A DNA stretch of 64,000 bases from Rhizobiales bacterium NRL2 (GTDB lineage Bacteria; Pseudomonadota; Alphaproteobacteria; Minwuiales; Minwuiaceae): NCBI GenBank assembly GCA_001664005.1, contig CP016093.1, positions 2,873,001 through 2,937,000 on the forward strand. The letters are read 5' to 3'. Positions 26,109 to 36,545 of the stretch are shown here, in pieces; the stretch's first letter is position 1; every line of letters begins with the position of its first letter. The notes beneath the pieces are model-generated. The model made no database searches, was not told the DNA's origin, and saw only the letters and a list, made by a program, of their open reading frames with translations. Position numbers and translations under genes: made by a program.

Positions 26109-26858
26109 TCAGACCGCCTGCGCCGTGCCCGTCCGCTGTTCCGAAGCGGCCGTCTCATCGGGAAACAGGGCCTGCCCCTTGGTCAGCCAGGCGAACCCGA
26201 ACGCCCAGATCGCGATCGTCTCCAGCCAGGTCACCAGCGCCCTGGTGCCGATGGCCTCGCCCAGTCCCACCTCGCCGTCGATGATGATCAGGGCCAGCAT
26301 CGCCACCATGACCACCGCACAGGTCCGGTAGATGCGGTTACGGCGCGCCTTCTGCCGCGGCAACCTTGCCTCGCTCGGCAGGCCCGACAGCGTGAAGCGG
26401 AAATAGGCCAGAAAGGCCAGCGTCAGGAAGAAGACGGCGGCAGCCGCGAGATGAACATAGTCGCCGGCGACGAACTGCGGCACACAGCTTGGCGGCGGCA
26501 GCCCGTCGACCGCCGCGCAGCGCGCGCCTTCGGGGAGATGGTCGGGATACCCGGTCGGAAACAGCGCGACGCCGATCGCGCCGAGGCCGGCGATCCGGCC
26601 GGGCACGCGGTCCTCCCCCTTCGGTCCGCGATAGGCGAGCAGGAACACGCCGATCGCGAACAGGGTGCCGACAAGCACCGCGTCCGCGTTGGTATAATAG
26701 TACGCGCTGATCGATGAGGGGATATCCAGACCGAACTCCAGGAAGCCCCGCACCACGACGGCCACCGGCAGGATCATTCCCAGCAGACCGACCAGCTTTC
26801 GCAGGTCGCGGTAACTCAGGAAGTACTGGCGGCTGTGCGCCGAACCGTTCTCGTCCAT
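26109..26858 (-). CDS. multi-pass membrane protein, DUF998-like
   Basis: This protein of 249 residues has about six hydrophobic segments (roughly 20-40, 50-72, 78-95, 140-162, 180-200 and 210-232). Between the third and fourth it has an exposed loop with two cysteines in the GARCAAVDGLPPPSC stretch, which might form a disulfide outside the cell. I do not recognise a transport or enzyme motif. The start MDENGSAHS at 26858 is chosen because the upstream frame is non-coding in character. It lies on the same strand as the PAS gene with a 124-base AT-rich gap, which could hold a promoter for the PAS gene. Confidence 0.7.
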   Translation of the reverse strand: MDENGSAHSRQYFLSYRDLRKLVGLLGMILPVAVVVRGFLEFGLDIPSSISAYYYTNADAVLVGTLFAIGVFLLAYRGPKGEDRVPGRIAGLGAIGVALFPTGYPDHLPEGARCAAVDGLPPPSCVPQFVAGDYVHLAAAAVFFLTLAFLAYFRFTLSGLPSEARLPRQKARRNRIYRTCAVVMVAMLALIIIDGEVGLGEAIGTRALVTWLETIAIWAFGFAWLTKGQALFPDETAASEQRTGTAQAV

Positions 26859-27046
26859 CGCCGTCTCTCCACGCCGGTTCCGCAGGTTTCGAATCGCGAC
26901 GGTCGGGCCAGAAACCCGATCATGCCATAGTTTCCCCTGGGGAAGAATGGAGGAGCCGAACGACCGCAGGCCGGCAGGAGCCCGGCGTCGACCCGCATGC
27001 AGCCAGGGACCGCCAATTGGCGTCCGCTCGAACTGGCAAAAAAGGC

Positions 27047-27137
27047 TGGCGGAGAGGATGGGATTCGAACCCACGAGGGAGGATTAGTCCCTACTCCCTT
27101 AGCAGGGGAGCGCCTTCGACCACTCGGCCACCTCTCC
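27047..27137 (-). tRNA. tRNA-Ser(GCU)
   Basis: Read on the minus strand, the acceptor stem GGAGAGG pairs with CCTCTCC, and the 3' end GCCA is encoded. The anticodon arm is CTCCC-CTGCTAA-GGGAG with anticodon GCU, reading AGC and AGU. The long variable arm (GTAGGGACTAATCCTCCCTC region) marks it as a class II tRNA, and the T arm has GGGTTCGAATCCC. All class II serine features are present. No repeat of its 3' end is seen nearby, so there is no sign of integration at this site. Confidence 0.97.
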
Positions 27138-27387
27138 GCCGCCGGGTATAAAGCGCGAGGGCAGGCCAACGCAACCCGCTTGGCGCAGCCCGGCCCGGCT
27201 GGCAACCGCATCCGCCGCCGAGGGCAGCTCTGTGACCTGTCGGGGACCTTGTGCGCCGGAACCGCACAGCCCGCTTCATCGCGCCCCCTGCGCCCCCATA
27301 TCGACCTCCATCAAGCCTGTAGCGTACCTGTCAAGCACAGGAACAGGGCAAGAGCCGGGTCGAACCGGCCAGACATGGAGTCCGACA

Positions 27388-27699
27388 ATGAGAAAGATCG
27401 CCACTGGACTGATCGCGGCCGCCGGAATCGTCGCGGCCGCGACCGCGGCCAACGCCCAGTTGCTGTGCGGCGAACGCGAGAACGTGGTCGAGAAGCTGTC
27501 CCGCGGCTACCAGGAGAAGCCTGTCGCCATGGGGCTGACCTCCTCCGGCGCGGTGGTCGAGATCCTTTCTTCCGGCGAGAACGGCCAGACCTGGACCATG
27601 ATCGCCACCCGCCCCGACGGCGTATCCTGCGTCATGGCCACCGGCGAAAGCTGGCAGCCCGTCGAGAGCGAACTCGCCATGAACGAGGAATCCCTGTAA
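27388..27699 (+). CDS. small exported protein of unknown function
   Basis: This 103-residue protein has a signal peptide (about 1-23: a basic start, hydrophobic core and a cut near ATAANA-Q). The mature part begins LLCGERENVVEKLSRGYQEK, a phrase seen in small hypothetical periplasmic proteins of alphaproteobacteria, and has a second cysteine in GVSCVMATGESW, so one disulfide is possible. GGAG precedes the ATG by about 10 bases. It is alone, 250 bases after the tRNA, and converges on the CaiB-like gene. No function can be given. Confidence 0.75.
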   Translation: MRKIATGLIAAAGIVAAATAANAQLLCGERENVVEKLSRGYQEKPVAMGLTSSGAVVEILSSGENGQTWTMIATRPDGVSCVMATGESWQPVESELAMNEESL

Positions 27700-27720
27700 C
27701 GCCGGGGGCCGCCGCGGCTG

Positions 27721-28908
27721 TCAGGAACGCCGCTGTTCCAGCGCGATGCCGGCGGCGTAGAGCTTGTCGATGGCCTCCTCGTCCAGACCCGCTTCCCTGA
27801 GGATGTCGCGGCCCTGCTCGCCGAAGCCGGGCGGAATGCGCCGCACCTGGCCCGGCGTACGGGACAGCTTCACCGGGATGCCCGTGCCGGTATAGGGGCC
27901 GCTCCGGACCACCATCTCCCGCGCCACCGTGTGCGGGTGTTCGGCGACATCGGGGACCGTGAGCGCCGCGCCCGCGGGCACCCCGTTGCGCATCAGCGTC
28001 GTCGCCAGTTCCTCGCCGTCCCATTCGGCGATCAGCGGTATCAGGATGGCATTCAGCGTCTCGCGATGGCCGGAACGCTCCGCGTTGTTGCCGAAGCGCG
28101 GATCGCCGGCCACCTCGGGCCGGCCCAGCACGTCCATCAGGCGGCGGAACTGCCGGTCATTGCCAACCGCCAGAAAGACGTCGCGCCCCTTCGTCCTGTA
28201 GAGGTCGTAGGGAAAGACGTTGGGATGGCCGTTGCCGGTCAGCTTCGGCGCGTTGCCGGACTGGTAGAAATTCGGCGCATGCGGGTGCTGCAGCGCAAAA
28301 CCGCAGTCGTAGAGCGTCGCCTCGATGAACTGGCCCCGGCCGGAGCGTTCGCGCTCGTAGAGTGCGGAGAGGATGCCGATGGCGGCATAGAGACCGGTGC
28401 CGAGATCCACCAGCGGAATGCCGAGGCGCATCGCCCCCGATTCGGGCGAGCCGTTGACCGACAGCAGCCCGGCCCAGGCCTGGATCGCGGCATCATAGCC
28501 CGGCTGGCCGCCGAAAGGGCCATTGCCGCCGAATCCGGAGATCTGGCAATGCACCAGTTTCGGAAAGCGCTCGGCCAGCACCTCGCGGTAGCCGAGCCCC
28601 CATTTCTCGAGGCTGCCCGGCTTGAAGTTCTCGATCAGGACATCGGCGCCTTCCAGCAGGGTGAACAGCACCTCCCGCCCCTCCGGCTTGCCGAGATCGA
28701 GGCCGAGTGAGCGCTTGTTGCGGTTGACGCCGGAGAAATAGGCCGAGAGACCGGCCTTGAACGGCGGGCCCCAGTCTCGGGTCTCGTCGCCCTGCGGCGG
28801 TTCCAGCTTGATCACGTCCGCGCCGTGATCGGCCAGGATCTGGGTGCAGTAGGGTCCGCCCAGCACGCGGGTCAGGTCGATGACTTTCAGGCCGTCCAGC
28901 GCGCCCAT
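27721..28908 (-). CDS. CaiB/BaiF family CoA-transferase (type III)
   Basis: This 395-residue enzyme moves CoA between acids, using an aspartate as the acyl carrier. It shows the family start LKVIDLTRVLGGPYCTQIL, VNRNKRSLGLDLGKPEG, the catalytic Asp in GYDAAIQAWAGL, and the IPLVDLGTGLYAAIGI motif. It follows the acyl-CoA ligase gene by 48 bases with GGAGGAA before its start, forming a tetR-ligase-CoA transferase operon. Likely substrates are a catabolised carboxylic acid and its CoA ester, such as a carnitine-like or dicarboxylic acid. The actual substrate cannot be read from the sequence. Confidence 0.9.
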   Translation of the reverse strand: MGALDGLKVIDLTRVLGGPYCTQILADHGADVIKLEPPQGDETRDWGPPFKAGLSAYFSGVNRNKRSLGLDLGKPEGREVLFTLLEGADVLIENFKPGSLEKWGLGYREVLAERFPKLVHCQISGFGGNGPFGGQPGYDAAIQAWAGLLSVNGSPESGAMRLGIPLVDLGTGLYAAIGILSALYERERSGRGQFIEATLYDCGFALQHPHAPNFYQSGNAPKLTGNGHPNVFPYDLYRTKGRDVFLAVGNDRQFRRLMDVLGRPEVAGDPRFGNNAERSGHRETLNAILIPLIAEWDGEELATTLMRNGVPAGAALTVPDVAEHPHTVAREMVVRSGPYTGTGIPVKLSRTPGQVRRIPPGFGEQGRDILREAGLDEEAIDKLYAAGIALEQRRS

Positions 28909-28956
28909 GCGTTCCTCCAGCGTTCGATGTTCCGTCGGCCCCGGATGGCCGCGCCG

Positions 28957-30471
28957 TCAGTCCCGCGGCAGTTGGTGCTTGGTGACCTTGCCGGTGGCGT
29001 TGTGCGGCAGCTCGTCCATGAAGCGGACCGACTTCGGCACCTTGAACTTCGCCAGGTTGTCGCGGCAATGGCCGATGATCGCGTCCTCGGTCAGGTTCGA
29101 ACCCTGCCGGGTGACCACGAAGGCGCGTCCTACCTCCCCCCAGCGGTCGTCCGCCACCCCGATCACCGCGGTCTCGGCGACGCCGTCCAACCCGTAGATC
29201 ACGTTCTCGATCTCGGCCGGATAGACGTTCTCGCCGCCGGAGATGAACATGTCCTTGTAGCGGTCGACGATGGTGACGAAGCCTTCCTCGTCCATGCAGG
29301 CGGCGTCGCCGGTATGGAACCAGCCGTCGGTGAACTCGGTCGCGTTGGCGTCCGGCCGGTTCCAGTAGCCCGGCGTGATCGTCGGCCCCTTGATCCAGAG
29401 TTCGCCGTTGACGCCGGCGGGGACGTCCCGGCCCTGCTCGTCGACGACGCGCACCGAGGTATGCATCACCGCCTGCCCGGCCGAGCCGATCTTCTCCATG
29501 GCCCGATGCCTGGGCAGAAGCGTGCCCAGCGTGCAGGTCTCGGTCATGCCCCAACCGTTCTGCAAGATGATGTCCCGCTCGGCATAGGTCTCCAGCAGGC
29601 TCTGCGGGCAGGCCGCGCCGCCGATGCCGAGGCAGACGATGCGCGAGAGGTCGGCGTCCGCGAATTCCTCCAGCTGGGAGGCGAAGAGAAAGTTTGTGGG
29701 CACGCCGAAGGCGTGGCTGACGCCCAGCTCCGGATCCGACAGCACGTTCAGGAAGTGCAGCGGATCGAAGGTGCGCATCACGACGTTGGTGGCGCCGATG
29801 TGGAAGTTCGGATTGGCGAAGAGTTGCAGACCGCCGACGTGAAAGAGCGGCAGGAAGACCAGCCCGACCGAGCGGCAGGTCAGCTCGCACTTCATCGCCG
29901 CGTTCACGGCGTTGAAGAAGGCCTGGCCATGGGTGATGCGCGCGCCCTTCGGCCGCCCCGTGGTGCCGGAGGTGTAGACCAGCGCCCAGGTGTCATCGTG
30001 GACCAGCGGCTCGATCGGGCACTTGCCGCGGGTGGCCGCGAGCCCCTTTTCGTAGTCGCTGGGTTCGCCGTCGGCGCACTGGACCAGATGCGGCGTGCCG
30101 ACCGTCTTCGCGACCACGCGGGCGGCATCCATGAACTCGGCGCCGGCGATCAGCGCCTTCGGGTCGGCGTCGCCGACGATGAATTCCAGCTCCGGTACAG
30201 CGAGGCGCCAGTTCAGCGGCAGGAAGATCGCACCGATCCGCCGGCAGGCGAACTCCACCTCGAAATGGTCCGACGAGTTGTGGGCGAGCATCGCCACCCT
30301 GTCGCCCTTGCCGACGCCCAGGCCGTCGCGCAGGTAGAGCGCGCAGGCGTCCACCCTGGCGTCGAAGTCCCGGTAGGTCTGCCGCCGCCCGGAATACAGG
30401 TCGATGACGGCCATCGCCTCGGGCGTCACCCCGGCGTGGTGGGAAATCCAGTCATAGACGGGCAGGGTCAT
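28957..30471 (-). CDS. AMP-forming acyl-CoA synthetase
   Basis: This 504-residue ANL-family enzyme activates an acid with ATP and joins it to CoA. Signature segments are VYTSGTTGRPKGARITH (P-loop), GWGMTETCT, DGWFHTGDAACMDEEGF, the hinge DRYKDMFISGGENVYP and the C-terminal catalytic Lys in ATGKVTKHQL. No membrane or signal segment. The start lies three bases after the tetR stop with GGAG in front. Long-chain, medium-chain or aromatic acid use cannot be separated by eye; the CaiB-like partner suggests a specific catabolic acid. Confidence 0.91.
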   Translation of the reverse strand: MTLPVYDWISHHAGVTPEAMAVIDLYSGRRQTYRDFDARVDACALYLRDGLGVGKGDRVAMLAHNSSDHFEVEFACRRIGAIFLPLNWRLAVPELEFIVGDADPKALIAGAEFMDAARVVAKTVGTPHLVQCADGEPSDYEKGLAATRGKCPIEPLVHDDTWALVYTSGTTGRPKGARITHGQAFFNAVNAAMKCELTCRSVGLVFLPLFHVGGLQLFANPNFHIGATNVVMRTFDPLHFLNVLSDPELGVSHAFGVPTNFLFASQLEEFADADLSRIVCLGIGGAACPQSLLETYAERDIILQNGWGMTETCTLGTLLPRHRAMEKIGSAGQAVMHTSVRVVDEQGRDVPAGVNGELWIKGPTITPGYWNRPDANATEFTDGWFHTGDAACMDEEGFVTIVDRYKDMFISGGENVYPAEIENVIYGLDGVAETAVIGVADDRWGEVGRAFVVTRQGSNLTEDAIIGHCRDNLAKFKVPKSVRFMDELPHNATGKVTKHQLPRD

Positions 30472-30474
30472 CGG

Positions 30475-31080
30475 TCAGGCTCCAACGCTGGCGCGCAGCA
30501 TGTTCATGACCAGTTCGAGCATGTTGGCCCGCACCTCGGCGTCGGAAAGCCGCCCGCCGGGCCGGTGCCATGTGTACATCCAGGAGATCATGCCACCGAG
30601 CGCCAGCGTCGCCATGCCCACGTCGCGCACGCGGAACTGGCCCTTGTCGACCCCTTCCTGGATGAGCGCCGCCAGCTTCGTGTCGAACTCCGCACGCATG
30701 TCGTCGATCTTCCGGGCCGATTCCTCGGGAACGTACTGCTGTTCGCGGAAGTAGACGGCGACATTGGCGCGATGGTCGATCAGCACCTGCACGAATTCCT
30801 CGACGGCGTCGGCCAGACGCATCTTCGGATCGCCCTCGCGGTCATGCGCCCTGGTGATCGCTTCCAGCGACCTGGCCGTGCCGCGCTCGGAAATCTCGCC
30901 CAGCAGCGCCGCCTTGTTCTCGAAGTGGGAGTAGATGAAGGGCTTGGTGACCTCCAAACGCTTGGCCACGGCGTCGAGCGTCGTCCCCTGGTAGCCTCTC
31001 TCGAAGAAGAGCTGGCGCGCCTCTTCCAGAATACGCTCGCGCTTCAGCCGCGCGATCTCCTCCCGCATCGCGGACCGCAT
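30475..31080 (-). CDS. TetR family transcriptional regulator
   Basis: This 201-residue regulator has an N-terminal helix-turn-helix (RILEEARQLFFERGYQGTTL, then the VAKRLEVTKPFIYSHF recognition segment) and a helical ligand-binding domain. The start at 31080 is chosen for GGGGAG seven bases before the ATG; the longer frame has only a TTG start. It is the first gene of a tetR-ligase-CaiB operon, so it probably represses the operon until an acyl-CoA or acid ligand binds. A short imperfect dyad at 31168-31187 may be its operator. Confidence 0.88.
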   Translation of the reverse strand: MRSAMREEIARLKRERILEEARQLFFERGYQGTTLDAVAKRLEVTKPFIYSHFENKAALLGEISERGTARSLEAITRAHDREGDPKMRLADAVEEFVQVLIDHRANVAVYFREQQYVPEESARKIDDMRAEFDTKLAALIQEGVDKGQFRVRDVGMATLALGGMISWMYTWHRPGGRLSDAEVRANMLELVMNMLRASVGA

Positions 31081-31167
31081 TCGCAATCTCCCCGCCTCTG
31101 ACGGCTTTGCGCCGTCCTTCTTGAACAATCCGCCCCCACTCACCCTCGGCGGCAACGAAGTAGGCCC

Positions 31168-31187
31168 GGATACTAACAGGTACGTCC
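31168..31187 (-). promoter_or_regulatory. possible TetR operator or promoter upstream of the tetR operon
   Basis: The imperfect dyad begins GGATAC and ends GTACGTCC around TAACAG. On the minus strand it contains TAGTAT, which could serve as a -10 box. It lies about 90 bases before the tetR start. This is only a visual candidate. Confidence 0.22.
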
Positions 31188-31206
31188 CGAAACCGAACCC
31201 CGTTCT

Positions 31207-32544
<1,338 letters not shown>

Positions 32545-32595
32545 GGCGGCGACCTCCCCTGTTGCCACGGTCGAGCACGGCAGTTGCAGCCGTCT

Positions 32596-32667
32596 CGGCC
32601 CGCCCCGGGACTCGATCCCGGGGCGGGCCGACATTGCCGCATTACTGCGTTCCGGGATCAAGTCCCG
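32596..32667. repeat. REP-like palindrome pair, copy 1
   Basis: Two hairpins lie in the 199-base gap between the aminotransferase and hyuA. The first (32596-32630) has a perfect 15-base stem starting CGGCCCGCCCC with loop CTCGA. The second (32653-32667) has a 5-base stem CGGGA/TCCCG with loop TCAAG, extended by CGTT/AACG. The loops are close to reverse complements of each other, as in three other intergenic spaces of this window. Confidence 0.75.
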
Positions 32668-32743
32668 CAACGACAGAAGGCACTGCATTGAAGTCGGGGC
32701 GGCCGCGCGCGACACTGCCGGCCACGCGAGGGGGAGGACAGGC

Positions 32744-34819
32744 TTGAAGGACGACAGCATTCGACCGCCATGGCGCATCGGCGTCGATGTCGGCGGCACG
32801 TTCACGGACATGGCGCTCGTGGACGCCGCGGGCGCGCTGCGCGTCTTCAAGTCGCCCTCGGTGCCGAGCGACCCGGCCGCCGGCGTCATCGGCGTGCTGG
32901 AACACGCCGCCGGGGAACTTGGCGCGCCGCTGGGAGAACTGCTCGCCGGCTGCCGCCTGTTCGTCCACGGCTCCACCATCGCCACCAACACGATCCTGGA
33001 AAGGAAGGGCGCCCGCATCGGCATGATCGTCAGCGACGGGCTGCGCGACGCCCTGGAGATCCGCCGCGGCTTCCGCGCCGACCAGTGGGACCACCGCGCG
33101 CCAAACCCGCCGGTGCTGGCGCCGCGCTTTCTCCGGCGTCCGGTCAAGGCGCGGCTCGACAAGGACGGCCGCGTCGACACGCCCCTGGACGAGGACGATG
33201 TCGGGGCCGCCGCCGAGGTCTTCGCGCGCGAAGGCGTGGAGAGCGTCGCCGTCTGCCTGCACAACGCCTATGCCGACGGCGTCCAGGAGCGGCGGGTCGC
33301 GGAACTGCTCGCCGACCGCTGGAGCGGCGAGCGGATGTCGCTCTCCCACGTGGTCAACCCGGTGGTGGGCGAATACGAACGCGGCTCGACGGTCGCCATG
33401 AATGCCTATGTAGCCCCGAAAGTCGTCGGCTACCTGCAGCGCCTCAACGACCGCCTGCTGGATCTCGGGCTGCCGAACCCGATCCTGCTGGTGCAGTCGA
33501 ACGGCGGCGTCGTATCCGTCCGGGAAGCGGCGGAACGTCCCGTCAATCTGACACTTTCCGGACCCGCGGCCGGCGTGGGCGCGCTGAAGCTCTACCGACA
33601 GCTCACGGGTCTCGATGACCTGGTGGCCATGGAAATCGGCGGCACCAGTTGCGACGTCACCCTGATGGCGGGCGGCGAGGCCCCGGTTTCCGACCAGCTC
33701 GAGATCGACGGCTATCACCTGGCGACGCCCGCAATCGACATTCACACCGTCGGCGCGGGCGGCGGGACGCTGGCCGGCGTCGACACCGGCGGCATGCTCC
33801 GCGTGGGCCCGGAAGGCGCCGGCGCGGACCCCGGACCCGCGGCCTACGGAAAGGGCAACGACCGGCCAACGGCGACCGATGCGCATCTGGCGCTGGGCCG
33901 GCTGCGCCCCGGGCCGATGGGCGGCGGCGCGGTCTCCCTCGACCCCGACCGCGCCCGGCGCGCCATCGAGACCCATGTCGCGAAGCCCCTCGGCCTGTCG
34001 ATCGAGGACGCGGCGATCGGCATCCTTCGCCTGCTGGAGCAGAACCTGCTGCACGCGGTCGAGCGGCTGTCGGTCGAGCGCGGCTACGATCCCAAGGCGT
34101 TCACGCTCGTCGCCGCCGGCGGCGCGGGCCCGATGCACGGCGCGGCAGTGGCCAGGACGCTGGGCTGCCGACGGGTCTTCGCGCCGCAGCAGGCCGGCGC
34201 GTTCTGTGCGCTCGGCATGCTCTGGTCGGACGTTCGTCTGGACTCGCTCAGGGTCATGGACGGCGATCTGGATGCCACGCCGGACGCCGAACTGGAGGCA
34301 GGTTTCGCGCCGCTGCTGGAGGAGGGCCGCGCCGCACTGGCCAGGGAAGGCTTCGAGGGCGCGGCGGCGGATCTCCAGCGCGTGCTCGACCTCCGCTACA
34401 AGGGCCAGCAATGGTCTCTGCGCACCGCCATCGACGGCTTCGACCGCGCTGCGATCCGGCGCGCCTTCGAGGCCGATCACGAACGCCGCTTCGGCCATAT
34501 CCAGCCCGGCGGCACGATCCTGATCACGGCGCTGCGGCTGGTCGCGACGGGCCGCATCGACCGTCAGCCGCCCGCCCCGGCGTCAGGCGCTGCGGACGCC
34601 GTTCCGGCGCCGATCGACCACCGGCGGTGTTTCGTCGACGCCCGCACGAGCTGGCAGGAAGTCCCCGTCTACCGCGCCGAAGACATGACGCCCGGCTCGA
34701 CGATCGAAGGTCCGCTGATCATCGAGGCGCCCACCACCACCATCCTGGCCGGCGACGGCGACCGCGTCAGTGTCGACACCCATGGCCACTACATGATCGA
34801 GATCGGAGAGAACCGATGA
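32744..34819 (+). CDS. hyuA: hydantoinase/5-oxoprolinase A subunit (HyuA type)
   Basis: This 691-residue ATP-dependent cyclic-amide hydrolase subunit begins with the ATP-binding IGVDVGGTFTDMALVDAAG. Other family marks are VHGSTIATNTILERKGA, GPAAGVGAL, EIGGTSCDVTL, VGAGGGTLAGVD and the GPMHGAAVARTLG stretch. No ATG fits: the frame starts with TTG at 32744, six bases after the strong GGGGGAGG. The stop overlaps hyuB as ATGA. Together they may open hydantoins, 5-oxoproline or a related ring; the substrate is not visible. The absence of acetone-carboxylase gamma or N-carbamoyl hydrolase genes nearby leaves the pathway open. Confidence 0.92.
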   Translation: MKDDSIRPPWRIGVDVGGTFTDMALVDAAGALRVFKSPSVPSDPAAGVIGVLEHAAGELGAPLGELLAGCRLFVHGSTIATNTILERKGARIGMIVSDGLRDALEIRRGFRADQWDHRAPNPPVLAPRFLRRPVKARLDKDGRVDTPLDEDDVGAAAEVFAREGVESVAVCLHNAYADGVQERRVAELLADRWSGERMSLSHVVNPVVGEYERGSTVAMNAYVAPKVVGYLQRLNDRLLDLGLPNPILLVQSNGGVVSVREAAERPVNLTLSGPAAGVGALKLYRQLTGLDDLVAMEIGGTSCDVTLMAGGEAPVSDQLEIDGYHLATPAIDIHTVGAGGGTLAGVDTGGMLRVGPEGAGADPGPAAYGKGNDRPTATDAHLALGRLRPGPMGGGAVSLDPDRARRAIETHVAKPLGLSIEDAAIGILRLLEQNLLHAVERLSVERGYDPKAFTLVAAGGAGPMHGAAVARTLGCRRVFAPQQAGAFCALGMLWSDVRLDSLRVMDGDLDATPDAELEAGFAPLLEEGRAALAREGFEGAAADLQRVLDLRYKGQQWSLRTAIDGFDRAAIRRAFEADHERRFGHIQPGGTILITALRLVATGRIDRQPPAPASGAADAVPAPIDHRRCFVDARTSWQEVPVYRAEDMTPGSTIEGPLIIEAPTTTILAGDGDRVSVDTHGHYMIEIGENR

Positions 34820-36543
34820 GCATCGATCCCGTCACGCTCGCGCTGGTGCAGAACCGGCTGGATCACATCTCCCGCCAGATGGGCTTCGTCATGACCCGCA
34901 CGGCGCGCAGCCCGATCTTCAACCAGAGCCACGACTTCTCCTGCTTCATCGCGGACGCCGCCGGCACGCTGATCAGCCAGGCCGACGGGATCCCGATCCA
35001 CACCGGCGGCGGCGGCTTCACCGTGCGGGCGCTGATCGAGGCGTTCGAGGGGCGCATCCGCCCCGATGATGTCTTTCTCTCCAACGACCCCTATGTCGCC
35101 GGCGGCAACCACCTGCCCGACTGGGTGATTTCCCGGCCGGTCTTCGTCGAAGGCGAACTGGCGGCCTGGGCCTGCAATCGGGCCCACCAGTCCGACATCG
35201 GCGGCGGGGCCGCCGGCACCTACAACCCGGAAGCGACGGAGATCTTCCACGAGGGGCTGCGCCTGCCCCCGCTCCGGCTGATCGAGAAGGGCGAGACCCG
35301 CGACGATCTCTGGCAGCTTCTGCTGCTCAACAGCCGCACGCCAGAACTGATGGACGGCGACCTGCGCGCCATGATCGGCTCAACGCGGATCGGTGCGGAG
35401 CGGATCGAGGAACTGCTGCGCGACCTGGGCCGGGCCGAGGGCGCGGGCTATTTCGATGCGCTGCTCGACTATGCCGACATGCGTTTCCGGGAGGCCTGCG
35501 CCGAAATTCCGCCCGGCCGCTACGAGGCCGAGGAGATCACCGACAACGACTGCTTCGAGAAGCGCGACATCCATATCCGCGTCCGCATCGACCGGACGGC
35601 CGACGGGCTGACCGTCGACTTCACCGGCACCGACCCGCAGATGAAGGGGTTCAAGAACTCCTCGATCGCCAACACCTACTCCGCGGTCTACATGGCCCTT
35701 TCCTCCTTTTTCGATCCCGATCTGCCGCGCAACGAAGGCGCCTTCCGCTCGGTGAAGATCGTCGCGCCGCTGGGCACGGTGGTGAACCCGCGCCCGCCGG
35801 CGCCGATGACCATGTGCACGGTCTTCGTCGCGCACGAAATCGTCCACGCCATCTGGAAGGCGCTGGGCGACGCCGTGCCGTCCCGGGCCTGCGCCGGATG
35901 GGGCAAGACCATCCACAACATCACCTCGGGCCGGGCGGCGGGCAGCGCCGAGCCCTTCGTGATGTACAACTGGGCCGCCAACGCCGCCGGCGGCGCGGTC
36001 CGGGGCCGGGACGGATTCAACCAGATCGGCCTGCTGATCGCACTGGGCGGGCTGCACCTGCCCAATGCCGAGACCTACGAACGGATCTATCCGGTGCGCA
36101 TCCTGCAGCAGGAATTCCGCACCGACGGCGGCGGCGCCGGCGAATTCCGTGGCGGCACCGGCGTGGACTACCGCGTCGAGACCCTGACCGAGGCGACCTA
36201 CTCCTTCCGGGGCGAGGGAATCGGCCAGGTCTCCGGTTTCGGCATCAAGGGCGGCGGCGGCGGACTGACCGGCTCGATGACCCTCCATCCTGCCGGGGCT
36301 GAGGATTTCGAGGCGCCGCAATACGGCGTGCGCCACTTCCCGCCGGCCCTGCTGGAAGCCCACTCACCCGGCGGCGGCGGCTATGGCGATCCGCGGACGC
36401 GGTCCGTCGAGGCGGTGCTGCGCGACGTGATGGACGGCGTGGTCAGCCCGGAAGCGGCCGAGCGGGCCTATGGCGTCGCCATCGCACCGGACGGCCGCTC
36501 GGTCGACGCCCGGCGGACCTCCGAACTTCGCGGCGCGGCCTGA
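34816..36543 (+). CDS. hyuB: hydantoinase/5-oxoprolinase B subunit (HyuB type)
   Basis: This 575-residue subunit forms the hydrolase with HyuA. Typical segments are NRLDHISRQMGFVMTRTARS, FNQSHDFSCFI, GDVF-like DDVFLSNDPYVAGGNHLPD, GGTGVDYRVETL and the C-terminal SPGGGGYGDPRTRS loop. The start at 34816 lies within the last codon of hyuA (ATGA) with GGAGAG before it. The stop lies two bases from the convergent small exported protein gene, so there is no room for a separate terminator. Confidence 0.92.
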   Translation: MSIDPVTLALVQNRLDHISRQMGFVMTRTARSPIFNQSHDFSCFIADAAGTLISQADGIPIHTGGGGFTVRALIEAFEGRIRPDDVFLSNDPYVAGGNHLPDWVISRPVFVEGELAAWACNRAHQSDIGGGAAGTYNPEATEIFHEGLRLPPLRLIEKGETRDDLWQLLLLNSRTPELMDGDLRAMIGSTRIGAERIEELLRDLGRAEGAGYFDALLDYADMRFREACAEIPPGRYEAEEITDNDCFEKRDIHIRVRIDRTADGLTVDFTGTDPQMKGFKNSSIANTYSAVYMALSSFFDPDLPRNEGAFRSVKIVAPLGTVVNPRPPAPMTMCTVFVAHEIVHAIWKALGDAVPSRACAGWGKTIHNITSGRAAGSAEPFVMYNWAANAAGGAVRGRDGFNQIGLLIALGGLHLPNAETYERIYPVRILQQEFRTDGGGAGEFRGGTGVDYRVETLTEATYSFRGEGIGQVSGFGIKGGGGGLTGSMTLHPAGAEDFEAPQYGVRHFPPALLEAHSPGGGGYGDPRTRSVEAVLRDVMDGVVSPEAAERAYGVAIAPDGRSVDARRTSELRGAA

Positions 36544-36545
36544 CC

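Noticed and set aside
26714-27151. Open frame across the tRNA with a GEDGIRTHEGG-like phrase
   Set aside because: This phrase is the translation of the tRNA-Ser complement, a well-known spurious protein.
27047-27387. tRNA-Ser as a phage or island integration site
   Set aside because: No integrase, no repeat of the tRNA end and no change of gene type on either side.
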